DNA of 20,298 nucleotides, from NCBI GenBank assembly GCA_025997675.1, contig BNUX01000053.1:1-20298 (forward strand), in the 5' to 3' direction. The number at the start of each line of letters is the position of its first letter. Position 1 is the stretch's first letter. Below, piece after piece: positions 1 through 10,684 of the stretch. Below the pieces are notes generated by a model. It saw only the letters and a list, made by a program, of their open reading frames with translations. It had not been told where the DNA came from and did no database searches. A program made the translations under genes and the position numbers. This DNA is from Spirochaetia bacterium. GTDB taxonomy: Bacteria; Spirochaetota; Spirochaetia; Treponematales; Breznakiellaceae.

Positions 1-333
1 GGTTGGAAGGAGCCCTGCACGAAGATCAAGAAGATCAACGGGGTAACCGGTTTTGTGGGCGCCCCGGCGGACAGGAAACCCCAACCCCTGAGCGGGGATG
101 AGGCCCGTGGGCTTTTGCAGAAGTCCGGGGAACTTAAGGGTGAACGCCCGGCCCGCGCCCGGCAGAGTTTTGCCCCTGGCGAACCGGTTAAGATCATCGA
201 CGGGCCCTTTGAGTCCTTTACGGGGACCATCGAAGAGGTCAACCAGGAAAAGAACAGGCTCAAGGTCATAGTCGGGATATTTGGTCGTAATACACCGGTG
301 GAGGTTGACCTCCTCCAGGTGGAAAAGATATAG
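1..333 (+). CDS. nusG: Transcription termination/antitermination protein NusG, 3' part
   Basis: The reading frame is open from base 1, so the gene begins upstream of the window; 110 codons and the stop are visible. The C-terminal part carries a KOW domain (PGEPVKIIDGPFESFTG) and ends in a typical NusG tail (VEVDLLQVEKI). NusG binds RNA polymerase through its N-terminal domain, modulates pausing and Rho-dependent termination, and couples transcription to translation through the KOW domain. The visible linker before the KOW domain (about residues 22-55 of the fragment) is rich in Pro, Arg and Gly. The position immediately before rplK is the standard bacterial order. A GTG at 55 could be mistaken for a start, but the homologous frame clearly continues upstream of it. 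Confidence 0.95.
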   Translation, partial: GWKEPCTKIKKINGVTGFVGAPADRKPQPLSGDEARGLLQKSGELKGERPARARQSFAPGEPVKIIDGPFESFTGTIEEVNQEKNRLKVIVGIFGRNTPVEVDLLQVEKI

Positions 334-340
334 CGAGAGC

Positions 341-375
341 GTGGGAGTTTCCTTCAACGGAAACGATACTACCAC
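341..375 (+). promoter_or_regulatory. Candidate L1-binding autoregulatory hairpin in the rplK leader
   Basis: The 54-base nusG-rplK gap folds into an outer stem GTGG/CCAC (341-344 with 372-375) and a perfect inner stem GTTTCC/GGAAAC (347-352 with 359-364, loop TTCAAC). An asymmetric internal loop contains GGGAG on the 5' side and CGATAC on the 3' side. In E. coli, L1 represses translation of the L11-L1 mRNA by binding a leader structure that mimics its 23S rRNA site. The arrangement here, directly next to the rplK Shine-Dalgarno (377-382), fits that mechanism. The structure is seen; the assignment to L1 is inference. Confidence 0.6.
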
Positions 376-387
376 AAAGGAGTTTTC

Positions 388-819
388 ATGGCAAAGAAAA
401 AGATTGCCACCCTTATCAAGTTGCAGTGCCCGGCGGGAAAGGCCACACCGGCTCCGCCTGTAGGACCTGCATTGGGACCCCACGGGGTCAGCGCGCCCCA
501 GTTCGTCCAGCAGTTTAACGACAAGACGAAGGCTATGGAGGCGGGGCTTATCATACCGGTGGTCATCACCGTGTATACGGACAAGTCCTTCACCTTCATC
601 CTCAAGACCCCCCCTGCGGCGGTCCTGATCAAGAAGGCCATCGGCCTGGAAAAGGGTTCCGCAGAATCCCACAAGGTCAAGGTTGGGAAGCTGCCAAAGG
701 CGAAGTGCGAGGAAATCGCCAAGCTGAAGATGCCGGACCTGTCCGCCAATGATGTGGCAGGGGCCATGCGGATCATCGCCGGGACCGCCCGGTCTATGGG
801 TGTGGAGGTGGAAAAATGA
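388..819 (+). CDS. rplK: 50S ribosomal protein L11
   Basis: The product is 143 residues, the normal L11 length. The N-terminal region has the conserved proline-rich stretch ([15 protein letters not shown]), followed by the FNDKTK motif and the typical C-terminal rRNA-binding domain ending in [13 protein letters not shown]11 forms the GTPase-associated centre with 23S rRNA, acts in factor-dependent steps of translation, and is involved in the stringent response. The ATG at 388 is preceded by AAGGAG at 377-382, a good ribosome binding site. The stop overlaps the rplA start by four bases (ATGA), so the two are probably translationally coupled and share control by the leader hairpin upstream. Confidence 0.98.
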   Translation: MAKKKIATLIKLQCPAGKATPAPPVGPALGPHGVSAPQFVQQFNDKTKAMEAGLIIPVVITVYTDKSFTFILKTPPAAVLIKKAIGLEKGSAESHKVKVGKLPKAKCEEIAKLKMPDLSANDVAGAMRIIAGTARSMGVEVEK

Positions 820-1496
820 GCCGGGGGAAAAAATACGTCGAAGCCTTGAAGAAGTACGATGTCGCAGCCTCCTACCCTTTAAAAGAGGCGGTAGAGAAGG
901 TTAAGACCCTGGCCTTTGCCAAATTTGACGAGACCGTGGACCTTTCGGTGAAGCTCAACCTGAAAAAGAGCCAGTCCGTCCGGGACACGGTGGTACTTCC
1001 CCATCAGTTCCACGCCGAAAAGCGGATCCTGGTGTTCTGCAAGGCGGAAAAAGAGAAGGAAGCCCAGGATGCGGGGGCCACCTATGTGGGAGCCGAGGAC
1101 CTGATCGATAAGATCAAGGGGGGCTGGCTGGACTTTGATGTTGCGGTGGCCACCCCGGACATGATGAAGGACGTGGGCAAGCTCGGTATGGTCCTGGGCC
1201 GCCGGGGCCTCATGCCCAACCCCAAGACCGGTACGGTAACCTTTGACCTCAAGGGCGCCCTGTCCGAGCTGAAAAAGGGCCGGGTGGAATTCCGCGCCGA
1301 CAAGACCGGTGTGGTACACCTGGCGGTGGGCAAGGTTTCCATGGACGCCGAAAAGCTTGCCGAAAATGTCCGTGCGGTGGTTGCCGAAGTTAAACGGAAA
1401 CGCCCGGCGGACGCCAAGGGTGAGTTTGTGAACACCGTGTCGGTGTCTTCCACCATGGGCCCCGGCGTGTGGGTCGCAATCAAGGATGAGGAGTAA
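816..1496 (+). CDS. rplA: 50S ribosomal protein L1
   Basis: The product is 226 residues, close to the usual 225-235. It begins [15 protein letters not shown] and has the conserved L1 segments [26 protein letters not shown] (the rRNA/mRNA-binding region) and [17 protein letters not shown]1 forms the L1 stalk of the large subunit and helps release deacylated tRNA; in many bacteria it also represses its own operon. The start codon overlaps the rplK stop (ATGA), a coupling arrangement that makes a single regulatory site ahead of rplK sufficient for both genes. rplJ follows after three bases. Confidence 0.98.
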   Translation: MSRGKKYVEALKKYDVAASYPLKEAVEKVKTLAFAKFDETVDLSVKLNLKKSQSVRDTVVLPHQFHAEKRILVFCKAEKEKEAQDAGATYVGAEDLIDKIKGGWLDFDVAVATPDMMKDVGKLGMVLGRRGLMPNPKTGTVTFDLKGALSELKKGRVEFRADKTGVVHLAVGKVSMDAEKLAENVRAVVAEVKRKRPADAKGEFVNTVSVSSTMGPGVWVAIKDEE

Positions 1497-1499
1497 AAC

Positions 1500-2069
1500 A
1501 TGGCAATTGTTGCGAAAAAGATACAGGATGCCAAGACTAAGGCCATAGACGAACTGAAGGCGGACTTCTCCGCCGGTGATACTGCGGCCCCGGATTTTAT
1601 CTTTACCGATTACCGGGGACTTACGGTGGAGCAGATCACTAATTTACGGAAGAATCTCCGGGCCAAGGACGCCAAGTTCAAGGTGATAAAGAACAACTTT
1701 GCCCGACTGGCTTTTGAGCAGCTTTCCGCGCCTGCGGAAGTGGCCGCATATCTTTCCGGCCCCACGGCGGTGGCCATTGCCCCCAAGGATGCCAACGAGG
1801 TAGCCAAGATCCTCCTGGATTTTGTCAAAGAAGCCCCGGTACTGAACATAAAGGGCGGCATGGTAGGCAACACGGTCTACGACGCCAAGCAGATTGCGGC
1901 CTTCTCCAAACTGCCCGGACGGCTGGAACTTATCTCCATGCTCATGTCGGTGATGAACGGCCCGGCCCGGAACCTTGCGGCGGCCCTGAACGATGTCAAC
2001 GCCCGGCTGGTGCGGACCATCAAAGCGGTGGGGGACAAAAAGGCCGAAGGCGGCGCGGCGAGCGCATAA
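1500..2069 (+). CDS. rplJ: 50S ribosomal protein L10
   Basis: The product is 189 residues, within the normal L10 range of about 165-190. Recognisable L10 segments are [13 protein letters not shown] near residue 36, [18 protein letters not shown] and [10 protein letters not shown]. The C-terminal helix (after about residue 150, [17 protein letters not shown]) is where L7/L12 dimers bind. L10 anchors the L7/L12 stalk to 23S rRNA. A GAGGAG ribosome binding site lies inside the end of rplA (about 1487-1492), so there is no room for a separate L10 leader before it; autoregulatory structure, if any, must lie elsewhere, such as the 120-base gap before rplL. Confidence 0.97.
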   Translation: MAIVAKKIQDAKTKAIDELKADFSAGDTAAPDFIFTDYRGLTVEQITNLRKNLRAKDAKFKVIKNNFARLAFEQLSAPAEVAAYLSGPTAVAIAPKDANEVAKILLDFVKEAPVLNIKGGMVGNTVYDAKQIAAFSKLPGRLELISMLMSVMNGPARNLAAALNDVNARLVRTIKAVGDKKAEGGAASA

Positions 2070-2080
2070 TTAGTAATTAA

Positions 2081-2175
2081 CCCGTCAGGCTTCGATAGTA
2101 GAGTTGCCGTTCCTGTCGGGATTTACCGGGTGATACCGGAAGCGCATCCGTATGGGTGTGTTAGTTCGTTTTTTT
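2081..2175 (+). promoter_or_regulatory. rplJ-rplL intergenic stems, possible attenuator or processing site
   Basis: The 120-base gap holds two stems. The first pairs CCCGTCAGG (2081-2089) with CCTGTCGGG (2112-2120), nine pairs with one T-T mismatch and a 22-base loop. The second pairs CGCATCC (2143-2149) with GGGTGTG (2154-2160) over a GTAT loop, using some G-U pairs, and is followed by TTAGTTCG and seven T at 2169-2175, directly before the rplL ribosome binding site. The second stem is terminator-like but weak and set back from the T-run. Roles in adjusting L12 level (four or more copies per ribosome) are inference. Confidence 0.4.
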
Positions 2176-2189
2176 GAGGAGAAGATAAT

Positions 2190-2579
2190 ATGGCACTTTC
2201 TACAGATGAGATTTTGAACGCGATTAGTGAAATGACCGTTCTCCAGGTGTCCGAACTGGTTAAGGCCATGGAAGAAAAGTTTGGTGTTTCCGCCGCCGCC
2301 CCCGTTGCGGTTGCGGTGGCCGGCGGTGGCGCCGGCGCGGCTCCTGCCGAAGCTGCGGAGGAGCAGACGGAATTCACGGTGATTCTTAAGGCCTATGCTG
2401 ATGACAAGAAAATTGCGGTTATCAAGGAGGTCCGGGCGGTGACCGGTCTTGGTCTCAAGGAGGCAAAGGATCTTGTTGAGGGCGCTCCCAAGCCCCTCAA
2501 GGAGAATGTCTCCAAGGATGAGGCCGCTAAGATTAAGGAACAGGTCACTGCCGCCGGCGGTACGGTTGAAGTTCAGTAA
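2190..2579 (+). CDS. rplL: 50S ribosomal protein L7/L12
   Basis: The product is 129 residues with the canonical L7/L12 plan: an N-terminal dimerisation helix region (residues about 1-35), an Ala/Gly/Val-rich flexible hinge (about 37-58) and a C-terminal factor-binding domain with [27 protein letters not shown] and AAGGTVEVQ at the end. It recruits translational GTPases to the ribosome. The ATG at 2190 is preceded by GAGGAG (about 2176-2181). It lies between a structured gap upstream and a terminator-like hairpin downstream, the usual setting for expressing L12 above the polymerase genes. Confidence 0.98.
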   Translation: MALSTDEILNAISEMTVLQVSELVKAMEEKFGVSAAAPVAVAVAGGGAGAAPAEAAEEQTEFTVILKAYADDKKIAVIKEVRAVTGLGLKEAKDLVEGAPKPLKENVSKDEAAKIKEQVTAAGGTVEVQ

Positions 2580-2614
2580 GGTATTTGGGGAAAGTTCATT
2601 TTTTCTCACGGTGG

Positions 2615-2651
2615 GGCTTCCGGCTTTTTAGCCGGGGCCTTGCTTTGTTTT
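2615..2651 (+). terminator. Attenuator-like hairpin between rplL and rpoB
   Basis: CCGGC (2620-2624) pairs with GCCGG (2631-2635) over a TTTTTA loop. After a small internal loop the stem continues with GGC (2615-2617) and GCC (2637-2639), followed by the T-rich stretch TTGCTTTGTTTT (2640-2651). In E. coli a partial terminator at this junction lowers rpoBC expression relative to the ribosomal genes. The broken stem and impure T-run here would give a similarly leaky terminator. Confidence 0.55.
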
Positions 2652-2667
2652 CAGATGGGGGTAAGGT

Positions 2668-5600
2668 ATGGTAAAGGCAAAGGCAATCACAAAGCGCACA
2701 TACATCGGTAAGGACATACGGGATGTGATGGATCTTCCGGATCTTATTGACATCCAGCTCTGTTCCTATGAACGGTTTCTCCAAAGGGAACGGCTCCGGG
2801 CGAAGGAAGCTCCGGCGGAACAGGGGCTCCAGGAAGTATTCAAAAACACCTTTCCCATCGAAAGCCCCAACGGTGATATGATCCTGGAATACGAGTACTA
2901 TACCCTGGATGAGGGGGGTATCAAATTTTCCGAGCAGGCCTGCAAGGAAAAGGGTCTGACCTACGCGGTACCCCTAAAGGCCCGGATCAACCTGATCTTC
3001 CAGCAGACCGGTGAAATTCGTCAGAAAGACATCTATATGGGTGATCTCCCGGTCATGACCGAGCGGGGCACCTTTATCATAAATGGCGCGGAACGGGTGG
3101 TGGTTTCCCAGATCCACCGTTCCCCCGGCGTTATTTTCAGTCACGAGAAGGGTATCTATTCCTCCCGGATCATCCCCTACCGGGGTTCCTGGCTGGAGTT
3201 TGAGATTGACCAGAAGCGGGAACTGATTTTTGCCAAGATCGACCGGAAAAAGCGCATCCTGGGGACTGTTTTCCTCCGGGCTCTGGGGTATGAAACCAGG
3301 GAGGCCATTATCCGTGCCTTCTACAAGACCGAAATCCTGGAGGTGAAGGATGATAGGGAAACCCGGGAAAACTTTTCCGGGAGGATACTTGCCAAGCCGG
3401 TAGTCGTTGATGGCGGGGAAGGGGAGGAGCCGCGGAAGCTCTACCGGGCGGGGGAAAAACTGCATCCCCACAACATCGACGAACTGCTCAGTAGCGGCGT
3501 GGGTACCGTGGAGGTCATCAACTTTGAGGATAAGGACTCCCTGAACTCGCCCATGCTGATCAACTGCTTTGAACGGGAGGAGATCAAGTTTGTGAAGGAG
3601 GACCCCTCCCGGGACGAGCCTTCCAAGGATGATGCCCTTTCCAATGTCTACTCCATACTGATGCCCGGGGAATCCATCACCGTGGATGCCGCCGAGAAGG
3701 ACCTCCTGGGGATGTTCTTTACCAGCAGGCGCTACGACCTGGGTAAGGTGGGCCGCTACAAGCTGAACAAGAAGTTTCTCCATGAGAAGGATGTCGAGAA
3801 GTGCCTGGATGACGAAGGTAACGAGGAGAAAGGTCCCAATACCTTAACCATGACCAAGCCGGACATCATTGAAACCATGAAGTTTCTGATCAAGGTCTAC
3901 GTGGGGGATGAAAACATTGACGATATTGACCACCTGGGTAACCGGCGTGTGCGCTCTGTAGGGGAACTGATGGCCAATGTCATGAAGACCGCCTTTAGCC
4001 GGATGGAACGGATAGCGAAGGAACGGATGAGCCTGAAAGAGACGGACACCATCAAACCCCAGGACTTAATTTCCATCAAACCCGTGGTGGCGGCTATCAA
4101 GGAATTCTACGGTTCCAGCCAGCTTTCCCAGTTCATGGACCAGGTAAACCCCCTGGCGGAACTGACCCACAAACGGCGTCTCAACGCATTAGGCCCCGGC
4201 GGCCTTTCCCGGGACCGGGCGGGCTTCGAGGTGCGGGATGTACACTACACCCACTACGGCCGCATGTGCCCTATCGAAACCCCGGAAGGTCCGAACATCG
4301 GCCTCATCGTCTCCCTGGCAAACTATACCCGGGTCAATGAATACGGCTTCCTGGAGACTCCCTACCGGAAAGTGTCCGACGGGGTAGCCACCGAACATGT
4401 CGAATACCTTTCCGCCATGGATGAAGACCGTTACTACATCGCTCAGGCATCGGCAAAACTTACTACCGACGGCCGCTTTGCGGAGGAGCAGATTTCCTGC
4501 CGCCGCCAGGGGGACTATACCACCAGGGCGGCCCCGGATATCCAGTACATGGACGTATCCCCCAAGCAGATCATCTCGGTGTCAGCCTCCCTAATCCCCT
4601 TTCTGGAACATGACGACGCCAACCGGGCCCTGATGGGTTCCAATATGCAGCGCCAGGCGGTGCCCCTGGTATTCCCCGAAGCCCCCCGTGTGGGAACCGG
4701 TATGGAAGGCAAGTGCGCCTACGACTCCGGGGTGCTGGCCAAGGCCCGGCGGAGCGGCGCCGTGGTGCGGGTTACCTCCCATGTCATCATCATCAAGCCC
4801 GATGAAGGCGGGAAAAACGCCCCCAAGATTCCGGAAACCAACGCCGACGGCCTGGACGAATACCGGCTGGTGAAGTTCCAGCGGACCAACCAGGACACCT
4901 GCTACAATCAGCGACCGGTGGTCAAGGTGGGGGAGAAGATCGTAGCCGGTCAGGTCATTGCGGACGGGCCTGCCACCCGGAACGGGGAACTGGCTCTGGG
5001 GCGGAACATCCTGGTGGGCTTTATGCCCTGGAACGGGTACAACTACGAAGACTCGATATTGATTTCGGAGAAGGTGGTGAAGGACGATATGTTCACTTCC
5101 ATCCATATAAAAGAGTTTATCACCGAAGTTCGGGAGACCAAGCTGGGGCCGGAAAAGATAACCCGGGACATCCCCAACACCTCGGAAAAGAGCCTGGACA
5201 ACCTGGACGCCGAGGGAATTATCCGGGTGGGCGCCAAGGTGCGTTCCGGGGATATTCTGGTAGGAAAGGTAACGCCCAAGAGTGAAACCGAAACCACCCC
5301 GGAGTTCAAGCTCCTCAACTCCATATTCGGCGAGAAGGCCAAGGAAGTGCGGGATTCCAGTCTCCGGGTGCCCCACGGCATTGAAGGGACCATCATCGAC
5401 ATCCAGCGCCTCAAACGCACCGAGGGTGACGACCTGAACCCCGGGGTTGATGAAGTAGTAAAAGTGTTGATCGCCACCAAACGAAAACTGCGGGAGGGCG
5501 ATAAGATGGCGGGACGCCACGGTAACAAAGGTGTTGTCGCACGGATACTGCCGGAAGAGGATATGCCCTACATGGAAGACGGTACGCCCCTGGACCTGTG

Positions 5601-6243
5601 CTTAACGCCGTTAGGGGTTCCGTCCCGTATGAACATCGGCCAGCTCCTGGAAACCGAGCTTGGCTGGGCAGGGTCCACCCTGGACGAATGGTATTCCGCC
5701 CCGGTGTTCCAGTCCCCCTCCACGGGGCAGATCGAAGACAAGCTCAAGGAAGCGGGGTTGCCCGTGACCAGTAAAACGGTGCTGCGTGACGGCAAGACCG
5801 GGGTGCCCTTTGTGAACCCCATCTTCTGCGGGGTCATCTACTTCCTCAAGCTCCATCATCTGGTGGACGACAAGATGCACGCCCGGAGTACCGGTCCCTA
5901 TTCCCTGGTAACCCAGCAGCCATTAGGCGGCAAGGCCCAGTTCGGCGGCCAGCGGCTTGGGGAAATGGAAGTGTGGGCACTGGAAGCCTACGGCGCGGCC
6001 AACACCTTACAGGAACTGTTGACTATCAAGTCCGACGATATGACGGGCCGATCCAAGATATACGAGGCAATTGTCAAGGGCGAACCCTCCACCACGGCGG
6101 GGATCCCCGAGTCCTTCAATGTACTGGTACAGGAACTGCGGGGCCTGGCGCTGGACATGACCATCTACGACGCCAAGAACAAACAGATACCGCTCACCGA
6201 ACGGGATGAAGAGTTGATTACGAAGTCGGGGAGTAATTTCTAA
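2668..6243 (+). CDS. rpoB: DNA-directed RNA polymerase beta subunit
   Basis: The product is 1191 residues, shorter than E. coli RpoB (1342) and near the size usual outside proteobacteria. Rif cluster I is clear ([20 protein letters not shown], then [10 protein letters not shown], about residues 483-512). The conserved [14 protein letters not shown] segment and the [12 protein letters not shown] motif follow; Lys946 and Lys954 correspond to the active-site lysines 1065 and 1073 of E. coli. Residue 506, equivalent to E. coli Ser531, is Asn (codon 4183-4185), the substitution linked to natural rifampicin resistance in Borrelia and Treponema. The ATG at 2668 is preceded by GGGGGTAAGG. The stop at 6241-6243 overlaps the rpoC ribosome binding site, so beta and beta' are tightly coupled. 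Confidence 0.99.
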   Translation: MVKAKAITKRTYIGKDIRDVMDLPDLIDIQLCSYERFLQRERLRAKEAPAEQGLQEVFKNTFPIESPNGDMILEYEYYTLDEGGIKFSEQACKEKGLTYAVPLKARINLIFQQTGEIRQKDIYMGDLPVMTERGTFIINGAERVVVSQIHRSPGVIFSHEKGIYSSRIIPYRGSWLEFEIDQKRELIFAKIDRKKRILGTVFLRALGYETREAIIRAFYKTEILEVKDDRETRENFSGRILAKPVVVDGGEGEEPRKLYRAGEKLHPHNIDELLSSGVGTVEVINFEDKDSLNSPMLINCFEREEIKFVKEDPSRDEPSKDDALSNVYSILMPGESITVDAAEKDLLGMFFTSRRYDLGKVGRYKLNKKFLHEKDVEKCLDDEGNEEKGPNTLTMTKPDIIETMKFLIKVYVGDENIDDIDHLGNRRVRSVGELMANVMKTAFSRMERIAKERMSLKETDTIKPQDLISIKPVVAAIKEFYGSSQLSQFMDQVNPLAELTHKRRLNALGPGGLSRDRAGFEVRDVHYTHYGRMCPIETPEGPNIGLIVSLANYTRVNEYGFLETPYRKVSDGVATEHVEYLSAMDEDRYYIAQASAKLTTDGRFAEEQISCRRQGDYTTRAAPDIQYMDVSPKQIISVSASLIPFLEHDDANRALMGSNMQRQAVPLVFPEAPRVGTGMEGKCAYDSGVLAKARRSGAVVRVTSHVIIIKPDEGGKNAPKIPETNADGLDEYRLVKFQRTNQDTCYNQRPVVKVGEKIVAGQVIADGPATRNGELALGRNILVGFMPWNGYNYEDSILISEKVVKDDMFTSIHIKEFITEVRETKLGPEKITRDIPNTSEKSLDNLDAEGIIRVGAKVRSGDILVGKVTPKSETETTPEFKLLNSIFGEKAKEVRDSSLRVPHGIEGTIIDIQRLKRTEGDDLNPGVDEVVKVLIATKRKLREGDKMAGRHGNKGVVARILPEEDMPYMEDGTPLDLCLTPLGVPSRMNIGQLLETELGWAGSTLDEWYSAPVFQSPSTGQIEDKLKEAGLPVTSKTVLRDGKTGVPFVNPIFCGVIYFLKLHHLVDDKMHARSTGPYSLVTQQPLGGKAQFGGQRLGEMEVWALEAYGAANTLQELLTIKSDDMTGRSKIYEAIVKGEPSTTAGIPESFNVLVQELRGLALDMTIYDAKNKQIPLTERDEELITKSGSNF

Positions 6244-6252
6244 GGAGTGAAC

Positions 6253-9200
6253 ATGCGGGACATACAGGATTTCGATTCGATAATGATTAAGCTGGCCAGC
6301 CCGGAGATGATCCGGGCCTGGTCCTATGGGGAAGTGAAGAAGCCGGAGACCATCAACTACCGGACCCTGCGGCCCGAGAAGGACGGCCTTTTCTGTGAGC
6401 GGATCTTCGGGACCACCAAGGAGTGGGAGTGTTACTGCGGCAAGTTTAAGTCCATCCGCTATAAGGGCGTTACCTGCGACCGCTGCGGCGTTGAGGTAAC
6501 CCACTTCAAGGTGCGCCGGGAACGGATGGGTCATATCGAACTGGCCGCCCCGGTGTCCCACATTTGGTACTACCGTTCCGTGCCCAGCCGTATGGGGCTT
6601 CTCTTAGACCTCCCCCTGGCTGCCCTGCGGTCGGTGCTCTACTATGAGAAGTACGTGGTCATTGATTCCGGGGATACGGACCTCAAGAAGAACCAGCTCC
6701 TTTCCGAAGAGGAATACTACGACGCACAGGATCGCTACGGTCAGGGCTTTTCCGCCGGTATGGGCGCCGAGGCGGTACGGACCCTGCTGGAAAACCTCGA
6801 CCTGGACCAGATGGCCGTAGACCTTCGGCAAAAGATGATCGATAAGGGGGCCAAGAGCGACAAACGGCTCCTCAAGCGCATCGAAATCGTGGAGAACTTC
6901 CGCAATTCCCCCAACAAGCCCGAGTGGATGATCCTGGACGTGGTTCCGGTAATTCCCCCGGAACTGCGGCCCATGGTCCAGCTTGACGGCGGCCGCTTCG
7001 CCACCAGCGATTTGAACGATCTCTACCGCCGGGTGATCAACCGGAACAACCGCCTTAAGCGGCTCCAGGTGTTGAACGCCCCGGATATCATCATCCGCAA
7101 CGAAAAACGGATGCTCCAGGAGGCGGTGGACGCCCTCTTCGACAATTCAAAGAAAAAGCGGGTGGTTAAAGGCGCCTCCAATCGGCCCCTCAAATCTATC
7201 AGCGATATGCTCAAGGGGAAGCAGGGACGGTTCCGGCAGAATCTCTTGGGTAAGCGGGTTGACTATTCGGGCCGCAGTGTTATTACCGTGGGGCCGGACC
7301 TCAAAATGTGGCAGTGCGGGCTTCCCACCAAGATGGCCCTGGAACTGTTCAAGCCCTTTATCATGAAGAAGCTGGTTGACAAGGATGTGGTGTACAATAT
7401 CAAGAAGGCAAAGATGCTGGTGGAGGCGGAGACCCCCGAGGTCTTCGCCATCCTGGACGAGGTGGTGAAGGAACACCCGGTGCTCTTAAACCGTGCGCCC
7501 ACCCTGCACCGGCTGGGTATCCAGGCCTTCGAGCCGGTCCTGGTTGAGGGCAAGGCTATCCGGCTGCACCCCCTGGTCTGCCATGCCTTTAACGCCGACT
7601 TTGACGGGGACCAGATGGCGGTCCATGTGCCCCTGACCCAGGCGGCACAGATGGAGTGCTGGACCCTGATGCTCAGCGCCCGGAACCTCCTGAACCCCGC
7701 CAACGGCAAGACCATCGTGTTCCCCTCCCAGGACATGGTTCTGGGGATCAACTTCCTGACCCGTATCAAACCCAATGCAAAACGCCCCGGTTCCGATAAA
7801 CCGGATGCCAGGGACAGGATACCCCGTTATTCCTCCACCGAAGAGATTCTTATGGCGGTGGAGGCGAAGGCCCTGGACTGGGAGGCGCTTATCAAGGTTA
7901 AGCCCACCAAATTCCCCATCTGGGATAAGGCGGGCCGGGAATTCAAAACCGGCGCCGATGGGCTTATCGAGACTACTGCGGGGCGGCTGGTGTTCAACGA
8001 GGAAATGCCGCCGGAAATTCCCTTCATTAATTACGAACTCAAGGATAAGGAACTCCGGGCACTTATCGAAAGTGTCTTTGCCGAGAAGGGTTCCTGGACT
8101 ACCGTAAAGATGCTGGATGTGATCAAGGCCACGGGGTACAAGTACGCCACGATCTTCGGGGCCACCATCGGGGTGGACGACATCGTGGTGCCCAAGGAAA
8201 AGCCCGCGATGATTGAAGATGCTAACAAGAAGGTTGAAGAAATCCAGCGGCATTGGCGGCAGGGGACCATCACCCAGGAAGAGCGGTACAACCGGGTCGT
8301 GGAAGTCTGGTCCAAGACCAACGAAGATCTGACCAACATCATGATGAAGACCCTGGAAGCGGACCGGGACGGGTTCAACTCGGTCTATATGATGGCCAAC
8401 TCCGGCGCACGGGGAAGCCGCAACCAGATCCGCCAGTTGGCGGGGATGCGGGGCCTCATGGCCAAGCCATCCGGCGATATTATTGAACTGCCCATACGGT
8501 CCAACTTCAAGGAGGGCCTTTCGGTTATCGAATTCTTTATTTCCACCAACGGCGCACGGAAGGGGCTTGCCGATACGGCTCTGAAAACCGCCGAGGCGGG
8601 TTATCTGACCCGGCGGCTGGTGGATATTGCCCAGGACGTGGTGATCAATGAGGATGACTGCGGTACCATCAACGGTATCAGCTATTCGGCTATCAAGGAC
8701 GGCGAGGATATCGTGGAACCCCTGAGCGAACGTATCGTAGGGCGCTATACCCAGGAGTCGGTCAAGCACCCCATCACCGGGGAACTGATAATTGATGTGA
8801 ACCAGGAAGTTACCGAGGCGGTTGCCGAGGAAATTGAGAAGGCCGGGGTTGAGACCGTGTCTATCAGGACGGTGTTTACCTGCGAGGCCAAGCACGGGGT
8901 CTGCCGCCATTGTTACGGGCGGAACCTGGCCACCAACCGGTCGGTGGACATTGGGGAGGCGGTGGGAACCATCGCGGCCCAGTCAATCGGCCAGCCCGGA
9001 ACCCAGCTTACCATGCGGACCTTCCATATCGGCGGGGCCGCCACCAAGGTGAGCGAGGAGAACCGGACCTTCCTCAAGTACGCGGTATATATCAAGGAAG
9101 TGAAAGGAAACTATGTGGAGCTTTCCGATGGCCATTGGCTCTTTACCCGTAGGGGGTATGCCTGGGTCAACAAGGTGATGAAGGAATACAAGCTGGAAGC

Positions 9201-10680
9201 CAAGGATCATCTCCTGGTGGAAGATGGGAAGAAGATCAACCGGGATGAGCCCCTCATCAAACGGGGGAAAGAGGAAATAAAGTCTCCGGAAATCGCCTTT
9301 GCCCTGGTCCGGGAAAGCGATGCGGGGAAAAGTCTATACCTCATCGGTCCGGACCAGAAGATTGAAATCAGGAACGGTTCCGATTTTGTGGTGAAACCGG
9401 GGGAGGTTGTGGCTGCCGAAAAGACCATCGCCACCTTCGACCCCTTCTCGGACCCGATCATCGCCGAAGCCTCGGGATATGTGAACTACGAGGATATTCT
9501 CCCCGGCACTACCCTCAAGGAAGAACTGGACGAGGAAACCGGGAATACGGAAAAGCGGATCATAGAATATCAGTTGGCAGATAAGCAGCCCCGGATCTTC
9601 ATCACCGATGATGAGGGTAACGAAGTGGCTTCCTATTTCCTCCCCGGTGGGGCCTATATCCAGGTGGATGAATGGGTTGTCCCGCCGGATGATCCCGAGG
9701 GGCGTCCCGCAGAGCGGACTAAGATTAAGGCCGGGCGTATCATTGCCAAGACCCTGAAGGAAAGTTCCAAGGCTATGGACATCACCAGTGGTCTGCCCCG
9801 GGTGAGTGAACTCTTTGAGGCTCGCAAGCCCAAGAGTCCTGCCGTCCTTGCGGAGGTTGCGGGGACCGTCTACTTTAAGGGTATTGTCAAGGGCAAACGG
9901 GTGGTGACCATCCAGGACGAATTTGGGAAGGAATATAAGCATCTGATCCCCATGACCAAGCGCCTGCAAGTTCGGGACGGGGATACGGTGGAGGCCGGTG
10001 AAGCCCTCTGCATGGGCGCGGAAAATCCCCATGATGTGCTCCGGATCAAGGGTGAACGGGATCTCCAGCGGTACCTGATGGACGAAATCCAGCAGGTCTA
10101 CCGTCTCCAGGGGGTAAGCATCAACGACAAGCACATCGGGGTTATCGTCCGGCAGATGATGCGGAAGGTGGAGATCGTCGCCGTGGGGGACACCAGGTTC
10201 ATCTTCGGCTCTATGGAAGACAAATACAAGTTTCACGAGGAAAACGCCCGGGTCATTGCCGAAGGCGGCCAACCCGCCATTGCCCGGCCCATGTTCCAGG
10301 GTATTACTAAGGCCAGTCTGAACATCGACTCCTTCCTGTCCGCAGCGAGTTTCCAGGAAACTACCCGGGTGCTCACCAATGCGGCTATCGCGGGAAAGAC
10401 CGACTATCTCCGGGGCCTCAAGGAAAACATCATCATCGGCCATCCCATACCGGCGGGTACCGGCATGAAGCGGTACCGGGCGGTCAAGCTCTTCGATGAG
10501 GATCAGCAGGACCTGGATGTGCAGATGCAGGAGGTTCTGGAACAGCGGCGGCTGGAAAAGGCCGCCGAGGAATTGGCGGAGGAAGAATTTTCACCGGAAG
10601 TGGATGCTTTGGCGGAGGTTGAGGCAGAAGTGGATGCGGATGCGGAAGTGGCGGTTGAAGCGGAGGAAACCGAGGAATAG
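6253..10680 (+). CDS. rpoC: DNA-directed RNA polymerase beta' subunit
   Basis: The ATG at 6253 is preferred over an in-frame GTG at 6247 because AAGGAG (6242-6247) then sits five bases upstream; this gives 1475 residues. Visible features in order are the N-terminal zinc site (Cys60, Cys62, Cys75, Cys78), the catalytic NADFDGD motif (Asp449, Asp451 and Asp453 bind Mg), the bridge-helix region ([14 protein letters not shown]), the second zinc site (Cys803, Cys877, Cys884, Cys887) and the trigger-loop region ([17 protein letters not shown]). After the conserved C-terminus the protein carries a tail of about 50 residues very rich in Glu, Asp, Ala and Val, which makes it longer than E. coli RpoC (1407). 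It is the last gene of the cluster; a minus-strand gene ends only four bases beyond it. Confidence 0.98.
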   Translation: MRDIQDFDSIMIKLASPEMIRAWSYGEVKKPETINYRTLRPEKDGLFCERIFGTTKEWECYCGKFKSIRYKGVTCDRCGVEVTHFKVRRERMGHIELAAPVSHIWYYRSVPSRMGLLLDLPLAALRSVLYYEKYVVIDSGDTDLKKNQLLSEEEYYDAQDRYGQGFSAGMGAEAVRTLLENLDLDQMAVDLRQKMIDKGAKSDKRLLKRIEIVENFRNSPNKPEWMILDVVPVIPPELRPMVQLDGGRFATSDLNDLYRRVINRNNRLKRLQVLNAPDIIIRNEKRMLQEAVDALFDNSKKKRVVKGASNRPLKSISDMLKGKQGRFRQNLLGKRVDYSGRSVITVGPDLKMWQCGLPTKMALELFKPFIMKKLVDKDVVYNIKKAKMLVEAETPEVFAILDEVVKEHPVLLNRAPTLHRLGIQAFEPVLVEGKAIRLHPLVCHAFNADFDGDQMAVHVPLTQAAQMECWTLMLSARNLLNPANGKTIVFPSQDMVLGINFLTRIKPNAKRPGSDKPDARDRIPRYSSTEEILMAVEAKALDWEALIKVKPTKFPIWDKAGREFKTGADGLIETTAGRLVFNEEMPPEIPFINYELKDKELRALIESVFAEKGSWTTVKMLDVIKATGYKYATIFGATIGVDDIVVPKEKPAMIEDANKKVEEIQRHWRQGTITQEERYNRVVEVWSKTNEDLTNIMMKTLEADRDGFNSVYMMANSGARGSRNQIRQLAGMRGLMAKPSGDIIELPIRSNFKEGLSVIEFFISTNGARKGLADTALKTAEAGYLTRRLVDIAQDVVINEDDCGTINGISYSAIKDGEDIVEPLSERIVGRYTQESVKHPITGELIIDVNQEVTEAVAEEIEKAGVETVSIRTVFTCEAKHGVCRHCYGRNLATNRSVDIGEAVGTIAAQSIGQPGTQLTMRTFHIGGAATKVSEENRTFLKYAVYIKEVKGNYVELSDGHWLFTRRGYAWVNKVMKEYKLEAKDHLLVEDGKKINRDEPLIKRGKEEIKSPEIAFALVRESDAGKSLYLIGPDQKIEIRNGSDFVVKPGEVVAAEKTIATFDPFSDPIIAEASGYVNYEDILPGTTLKEELDEETGNTEKRIIEYQLADKQPRIFITDDEGNEVASYFLPGGAYIQVDEWVVPPDDPEGRPAERTKIKAGRIIAKTLKESSKAMDITSGLPRVSELFEARKPKSPAVLAEVAGTVYFKGIVKGKRVVTIQDEFGKEYKHLIPMTKRLQVRDGDTVEAGEALCMGAENPHDVLRIKGERDLQRYLMDEIQQVYRLQGVSINDKHIGVIVRQMMRKVEIVAVGDTRFIFGSMEDKYKFHEENARVIAEGGQPAIARPMFQGITKASLNIDSFLSAASFQETTRVLTNAAIAGKTDYLRGLKENIIIGHPIPAGTGMKRYRAVKLFDEDQQDLDVQMQEVLEQRRLEKAAEELAEEEFSPEVDALAEVEAEVDADAEVAVEAEETEE

Positions 10681-10684
10681 AGGG

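Noticed and set aside
6247..6252. GTG at 6247 as the rpoC start
   Set aside because: It overlaps the AAGGAG ribosome binding site; the ATG at 6253 has proper spacing.
7486..8910. Long open frame on the minus strand (474 codons) opposite rpoC
   Set aside because: It mirrors the third-position GC bias of rpoC, has no ribosome binding site and resembles no family; the same applies to the frames at 9334-10443 and 4591-5520 on the minus strand.
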